From assembly GCA_037447655.1 (NCBI GenBank), contig JBBHKE010003326.1:62001-126000 (forward strand): 64,000 nucleotides of DNA. The letters run 5' to 3'. The stretch comes from Zygnema cylindricum. Taxonomy: Eukaryota > Streptophyta > Zygnematophyceae > Zygnematales > Zygnemataceae. The position numbers were made by a program, and so were the translations under genes. Shown in pieces: positions 57,905 to 64,000 of this stretch (position 1 is the stretch's first letter; each line of letters opens with the position of its first letter). The notes beneath the pieces are model-generated. The model had not been told where the DNA came from. It did not search any database and saw only the letters and a list, made by a program, of their open reading frames with translations.

Positions 57905-59789
57905 AGTCGCTTACAAAATGCAATTTACCAAAATGCAATATGTAAAAAAATATGCATAAATGAATAAATATGTTTAAGTTACTCGAAAGGATCACCGGTT
58001 GGAACCCTAAAAAATCCAGCAAACTACATGTGCCAGAACCAAACCACGTATGTTTCCAGTAACTAAGAAAAAGTAACTGTTGCAGCAGTAGGTTAATCTA
58101 CCAATAGTCTGATTCTCTGAATAAATTGGTCGGGACAAAAGCTTGTAATGCAGTAATCTCAAAACATAAGGATAAAACGAATTATAATCGATTAAACGTA
58201 GGGATTGTCAATCTCCAGCAATCCCTAAGACAGTTATTGCTGTTACGAAAATCCAGAAATAAGAAAAGCAACAAAATATTTGCTTTTTATGGCCTTAATC
58301 CAGCAAGTACTAAAAAAATCCGTCTCTTCTCCACTCTGCCATTATGACAGTGACTTCAATTTGCCATAAAAAAAGAAAAAAAAAATTCACAGAAAGCAGA
58401 AGAGCCGTACGGAGGTCATGCAAGAGTAGGAAAGCAAACTGCAGCAAATGGTAAGGGAACTACAGACTAACGGCAGGAAGCAATTCATCTTCCAATTTTC
58501 AAATACCAGCTTTCAAATTAATGAAGTCATCATCCTGACGTAAACTACAGTACAGTACTGTAATTACGTCCGGCGCTTCCACTTGCTGAAGCGGATTTTT
58601 GATTCTTTATGCTGTGCTGAACCCTAAACGTTACTGCAGTGCTTGACCGGCCGGGCGGGGGGAGCTGCACGGAAGAAAGGAAACGTCGGAAGATATGATG
58701 AGACCGGTAAAAACCGTTCGGCTACTAGTACATTGCAATGATGTAAAGGTACTGTACTACACAGTGATGTAAAAAGGAAAGGTGATGTAACTTGACATAT
58801 GTCTGGAAGGACCATGGTTAAAATGTGTGTTGGTAACGCTATATCCTATTGTTTCGTACTTTAAGCATATTATACCAAAATTACGTAAATAAATACGAAA
58901 ATTTTCCGGGAGACTACGGCATTAGTGCGTTAATTGGCTTTGTCTTGCTAATAAGTACAGCAAAAGTCATGAACGACGCGTCAAAACTGCACATTATCCG
59001 TACATATAGTATGTATTGTACTGTAGTCCTTAATTCTGACTTTGTCTTTTTGTTCGAATGTCATACACCTGAGACAAAAGTACAAACTGATGGAAAATTA
59101 ACGAGTCTGAGCTGTAAATTGCCGAAGCCATTGTACCAAAAATGACAAACTTGGGAAATATCAAATTTCAATGATGTGATGTAAGGCTAACTGTCACGAT
59201 TTGTCTGTAATTTGCGGCAAGTTGACATATACCGACAAGTCCCGCATGCAGTGGAATGTCAACTAACGTATAAAGTACGAGAAGACAAACAAGATACGAC
59301 GGGTCTCGCGTGACGTAAAATGACGGTGGTCGTTTTACGGTCAGAAAAAATGGATGCGACAGTTTAGCTGTCCTCCCATTGAAAATCTTTCGCGTACAAA
59401 AACAATTATAATCCGTACTGTTTGAGGATGATCTCCGACATATCCGGCATCGTGTTTTAACTTTTTGGCAGCTGAATATTATTGACCGGAAACAAAAAAA
59501 CTGAAAAACTAGTCATTAATGCTATCCTATAAAGTTTGTCTACTTGGTCAAAATGCGACAAGCGTCCAGGAGTTCCGGACAGGATTTAGGCCCAAGCTAC
59601 AAGTACCTTCTGGCACGTGGAAATGGATTTCCCGCTGTACGACAAGCTATAATTAGCTTAGAAATTAGGACTCCATGACCGCAACTTAAGACATATCTCT
59701 GAAGCGTCGTTTCCATGAGACCCTAAATAAAGTTCCGGATTTGCTGGAAATTGCCGAGCTAAGGATGATGCGAACGTGCTTAGGCAACA
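57905..59789. other. 5' flank of the KIAA0930-like gene and intergenic DNA
   Basis: Upstream region of the minus-strand gene. No conserved motif or second gene recognised; short ORFs only. Confidence 0.45.
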
Positions 59790-59791
59790 TA

Positions 59792-60004
59792 CACCGTGAA
59801 TCGCTATTAGGTTTAATGTCTTTTTGCCACTTAAAACATCTTTTCTCCGTACACACTTGTCCGATTTTCATTTTGAGACCGCCAAATCGGAAACTGAGAA
59901 TCTTAAATTTCAATAGCAACCGTCAGATCCAGAATCCGACATGTGTGTACAGAGAAAGATGTTTAAAGAGAAAAAAACATTAACCCTAATAGCGATACGC
60001 GGTG
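59792..60004. mobile_element. CACCGTG hairpin MITE, 213 bp
   Basis: CACCGTGAATCGCTATTAG at the left, CTAATAGCGATACGCGGTG at the right, flanked by TA (59790-59791, 60005-60006). First subtype, arms pair for about 80 bp. Confidence 0.87.
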
Positions 60005-60006
60005 TA

Positions 60007-61109
60007 CTGTAATAAGGTAATTGATTAACTTCCTGGGCAAATAGTTAACCGATAGATGGAGCGATTGACCTTTGCCATTTTTGGAAGATTCGACGCTTCC
60101 AGAATTCTAGCGGGCGTCAGCTCTAACGTGCTAATTTTCAAACGATCGCGAGGATTTTGAGGCGACGGATTATTCTGCTCCGAGCCTCCGAGGGACGGTC
60201 CTCCGGGAAAGGTCCCCTAACCGACAAATTATGGTTACGTGCGCAAGCATTTCCCGTAAAGATTTCACGTAAAATAAAACGTTGATTTCACACGTAAAAA
60301 AAACATGACTTTCTGCTTAGCTGTACAAGTGTGAACAAAATTTTTAACTCTAGCGCGGTACCACACGTTTTCAACATTTGTTAGCCAAGATTAGACGCCG
60401 CGTAAGATGTAAATAAGACTATAGCTTTAGGTCTTCAAAGTAATGACACGTGATGACACGTGCGGTGTCAGACGTGGTCACACGAACACCAGAGCGGATC
60501 GAAGTAGTACGCACTCTCATCCAGGATTTTATTGGATTGTTAATACAAAAGACTCGCTTCTATTGGACCGACAAAAATAAGTCAAAAAAAAAAATGTCAG
60601 TAGGGCGGGGTTCTGGGAGGTACAAAATAGCTTCTGGCCGAGAATACGGAAAGTGATATATCGTCTTTTAACCGCCAGAAACCGCCGTACGGTATGAGCT
60701 GTAGTCACGAGTTCGATGAGTTCGCACGCGTCAAGACTAATGTTTTTATCACGTGTGTGGTACCGGCCTTAGGAAAGTATCCATTGTAACGGGGAGCCCC
60801 TCCGTTAGCGCAAAAAGTTAACGAACCCCTAAAACCCTAAATAACCGTCAAAACCCTAAAAAACTCAGCAAACGTTTGCTCTTCCCTTACCGCTATTACA
60901 CACGACAGCCAAACTAAGGGATCTCCCGTTACAATCAACATTTGTCCTTAATCTCAGTCATGTACGGAAATAATGCAACAGTACAGTACTGTATCGCAAG
61001 TGCAAACTATTACGTTAACCAATCAGATCTCAACGTCAGTATTCGTGTCAGAAAGTTTCACATTCGCCGGTTCTTAACATCATCCTAACGCCGTAAATGG
61101 CGCCGTCAC
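60007..61109. other. intergenic, no gene recognised
   Basis: Contains scattered AACCCTAAA words (60833-60866) but no tandem telomeric array and no ORF of interest. Confidence 0.4.
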
Positions 61110-61111
61110 TA

Positions 61112-61310
61112 CACCGCCCATCGTTATTAGTGTTAATAACGCTAATTCTGTCGCGACCTTTTTTGGCCAAAAATCACAGAATAGTGTTCACAACATTATT
61201 TAAGGAAGTGGACCAAAATCAGCCACGCCACCGTACATTAAACTAGTATTATTAGTTCCAATTTTGCATTTACACTAATTTTTCTTTAACACTAATAACG
61301 ATGGGCAGTG
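61112..61310. mobile_element. CACCGTG-family MITE, 199 bp, second subtype
   Basis: CACCGCCCATCGTTATTAG and CTAATAACGATGGGCAGTG are inverted, TA flanks (61110-61111, 61311-61312). Interior TTTTTTGGCCAAAAATCAC. Confidence 0.82.
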
Positions 61311-61363
61311 TAGTTAGTAGTTACAATTTTGCTGACGCTAATTAATCAAGCTACAGTAATCTA

Positions 61364-61381
61364 CACCGTGAATCGCTATTA
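61364..61381. mobile_element. left end of a further CACCGTG element, interrupted
   Basis: CACCGTGAATCGCTATTA follows TA (61362-61363) and is broken after 18 bp by the TWA element at 61382. The sequence resumes at 62163 with TTAGTGTGAAG; the right terminus was not found. Confidence 0.55.
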
Positions 61382-62162
61382 GGGTGCGTCTCTGTGTGCT
61401 TAAGTAAGGGTTTTTTTCTGTCGTTTTCCTGCAAAACTTAGAGCCGTACCGCGTAAGTTTCAACCGTACAATAAAATAGAAAAAAATAGAAGTACATTTT
61501 GCGTCATCATCGAATTTAAAATGTACTACATCTTGTCGTCTTGTGTTCTTCGACCCACTTCGACGACAAAAAACGTCATCTTCAACCTTATCTTTAAAAT
61601 ACAGGGCCGATGTGTTTTAAAATTAGGGATTTTCTATAAACAAATAGGAACACGTATTCGCACGTGTAAGAAATTTCCAGGAAATTTCAAAAGAATTCAA
61701 GCGACGACGAAAAGTGCACGATCCGCTATGTTTTGTCCGTTTGCGTTCAGGTACGACAAAGCAAAGTACACAATTTGTTTGATTTTGTCCGTTTGCGCCT
61801 GGTACGGATTTTATTTCGCCAGGGGTCTCAAGATCCGATGCCATTTCACGTCGCGCGGACAATAGACGCAAAGGCAAAGTGCATCTTCTTCAACCGTGAA
61901 ACGGCACAAGCTGGATGGCGGTACGTCTACAATGTCACGAAAACTCATGCGACGTCACAACCTGCTACAACAAATAGCGTGCGTCATCACAGATTGTACA
62001 CTATCGACAGTCGTCACGGGCATTGTTGACGTATACAATTGTCACGCCCTTAAGTGACAACTTCGTTTGGTACACATAGGGACACCCGAAATCCGGGTCC
62101 GCCGGATCTGCGCTAAAAAACAAAAAAAAATCTCTAAGTTTGAAGTACATAGAGACGCACCC
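61382..62162. mobile_element. TWA-flanked TIR element, 781 bp
   Basis: GGGTGCGTCTCTGTGTGC at the left and ACATAGAGACGCACCC at the right, flanked by TTA (61379-61381, 62163-62165). Interior related to 4020-4740 and 41490-42250. Short ORFs on both strands do not resemble a transposase. Confidence 0.8.
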
Positions 62163-62165
62163 TTA

Positions 62166-64000
62166 GTGTGAAGAAATTATTAGTGTAAAGAACAAAATAG
62201 TGGTACTAACGCTATTCTACGTTTAACCCAACAAAACATGGACGCTTAATTAACACACATAACACGCTAATTTGTCCTCACTTTCCCTCAAGCTAACCGC
62301 CTTATGGCCTGGGTTCAGTTGTTCACATAGTCGAAGTTTGAACATGTGAGAACAGGTTCGCACGATTTTCCCCCGTCGTCTTTCCCACTGCGAATAAAAT
62401 CTGAGTGCGCTTTTTCGAAGTCGACGCGCTCATTTTCGCGTGTCGACGCCGTTATTTGACGTCTTTTCCGTACTTTAGCACGAAATAGCGACCACTTTCA
62501 TACATATTGACAAATTTCGTGCATTACACTATTTAAATACTTCTTGAATTAATGTAAGCGAAAAAAGATTAATACGAAAGCGCGAGATAGTAAACCGTCT
62601 GCATGCGTGCGGACCAAAAAAAAGTATGGAAAAGACGATACGGGAAAACTCCAAGCGAAACTAAAAAACAGTGCGAAAGAAAATGACACTCAAATACAAG
62701 GCGCCCCAACCAAAGAAATTAAAAGGAGCAACAATCACAAAAGCAACAACATAATAGTGCACACAAATCAACACTACCTAACCAAACCACAATATAGCGA
62801 AAGATCAACATAAAGCAACCCCTTAAGTCTCATAGGCTCATGGGAGCACGTTGATGGAGTTACGGAATACACCTACGATTCATAACAACAATAGCCGGTT
62901 GAAGGATGATAAAAGCTTGCACTCGTTGTACAGCCACAAATAAGCACTGACTATGAAAAGAAGTAAGGACAAGAGCAAGAGGACTCTCGAAGTATCGGCC
63001 ACAAGCACAGAGAAATTCATCCACAGCAAATCCCAAGTAACCGTATGTCTCGACAGAACGTCATTTATAGTATCACAACGTGCATAATCGTGTTCCTTTT
63101 TCTTAGTCGCGTCACGGCCACTCCAGCATGTGGAGTCGCTTGAGCAATGACTGACTGTATGGCAAGGTTCGCCAAAACAATGTCGCCAAATAAATGACGG
63201 GCACCATCAAGCAATACAATATCAGCCTGGTTCGAAAGGAATAACATGCAAAACCTCTCACTAAACATACATGTCCCTTTATAAGAAATAGTCACAATGG
63301 TGTTGCGAATAGTGTCTTGTGCTTGAAGGCCTATGGGAGCAACAAGGCGAATGGACACCATCAGACTGAACGACATGACACTAATTAAACTATACTTGTA
63401 TCAGCTTTACAAAAAAAATAGTATTGTTAACTCCATTCTGGGTTCCGGGTCATAACTTAGGGACACAGTTATAATGTTAGTAACACATAGTAATCCACAG
63501 TTTGGTGTTTAGCTTTCACATAATTAAGTACCTACTGCTATAAGTCATATAATCCAATCTGCCTATCTGTTGATGTATCCGTCCAATTAAGGTATTTCTA
63601 TGGCTGCGGTCTTCTAACGCAATTTTACCCCAAAAATTTAGGCCACGAATAAAACCGACCAAAAAATCTAAATTTTCGATTCTGAATCTAGTGATGTCCT
63701 AGGATTGCCAATTTTTTTATCGTTGTAATCTTAAAATGCATATTATATGGAATTTGTCCACACTAAACCTATTTAGTACTTTATACTATATGCACAATTA
63801 ATCACATTTTTTATCTATGATGTAAACGACTACCGGATTCTTGCTATTGTGTTTCAAAACTTCATACACTCTTATCTTTTGACTAGGTTTGTAAGTTCTA
63901 ACGTTTTAAACTTCCAATGCTTTGTCCATCACACATATAAACGAAAGATGCTTTTGCTTCTTCAGGGGTTCTATGTGACTCACGCTCCGTTGTGACGGTT
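62166..64000. other. intergenic, no gene recognised
   Basis: One 103-codon minus-strand ORF (63065-63376) has a balanced composition and is the only candidate coding relic; see findings. The rest is A/T-rich. Confidence 0.4.

Noticed and set aside
60832-60867. Telomere-like AACCCTAAA words
   Set aside because: Only scattered single words, also found in the GTACGG repeats; no tandem array.

Overview
This window is nuclear DNA of a green plant in the broad sense (streptophyte). The evidence is an intronless plastid ferredoxin gene with a Ser-rich transit peptide, a 13-exon gene with GT-AG introns, Ty1/copia and Ty3/gypsy retrotransposons, and many small TIR elements. The species cannot be named. 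A gypsy integrase ending in a PHD finger and a copia element apparently primed by a half initiator tRNA point away from a typical angiosperm, but only weakly.

Layout. 1-4 kb: mostly unexplained AT-rich DNA, a 24-27 bp minisatellite (1.3 kb) and a decayed PR-1/CAP gene (2.0-2.7 kb). 4-9.5 kb: nested DNA transposons. A TA-flanked CACCGTG element holds a TWA-type element that holds a second one; next to it a CACCGTG element holds a hAT element that holds an inverted copy of the same hAT. 9.5-15 kb: a short-LTR gypsy derivative ending at an assembly gap, then a 5'-truncated copia with its 3' LTR. 15.4-32.4 kb: a tandem gypsy array on the minus strand. It has one nearly complete element (gag, protease, RT, RNase H, integrase, PHD finger), split in gag by a complete copia element with a perfect TCGAC target duplication, plus an upstream partial copy carrying an unfamiliar Pro/Arg-rich ORF. 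32.5-43.4 kb: more TIR elements, a GTACGG-rich repeat family, a hAT element with a perfect 8-bp duplication, and a ~51 bp satellite. 43.47-44.01 kb: the ferredoxin FdC1 gene. 45-47.3 kb: hairpin MITEs and TA/GT microsatellites. 48.0-57.9 kb: a full gene on the minus strand for a KIAA0930-like (DUF2045) protein, rebuilt here as 13 phase-consistent exons coding for 602 residues. 58-64 kb: further MITEs and no convincing gene.

Only FdC1 and the KIAA0930-like gene look like intact host genes. All retrotransposon coding regions are broken by frameshifts or stops, and every small TIR element is non-autonomous. The main interest is the depth of nesting, which gives a relative insertion history, together with two unusual retroelement features (the half-tRNA primer site and the palindromic LTR/leader junction) and the complete KIAA0930-like gene with its intronic repeats.
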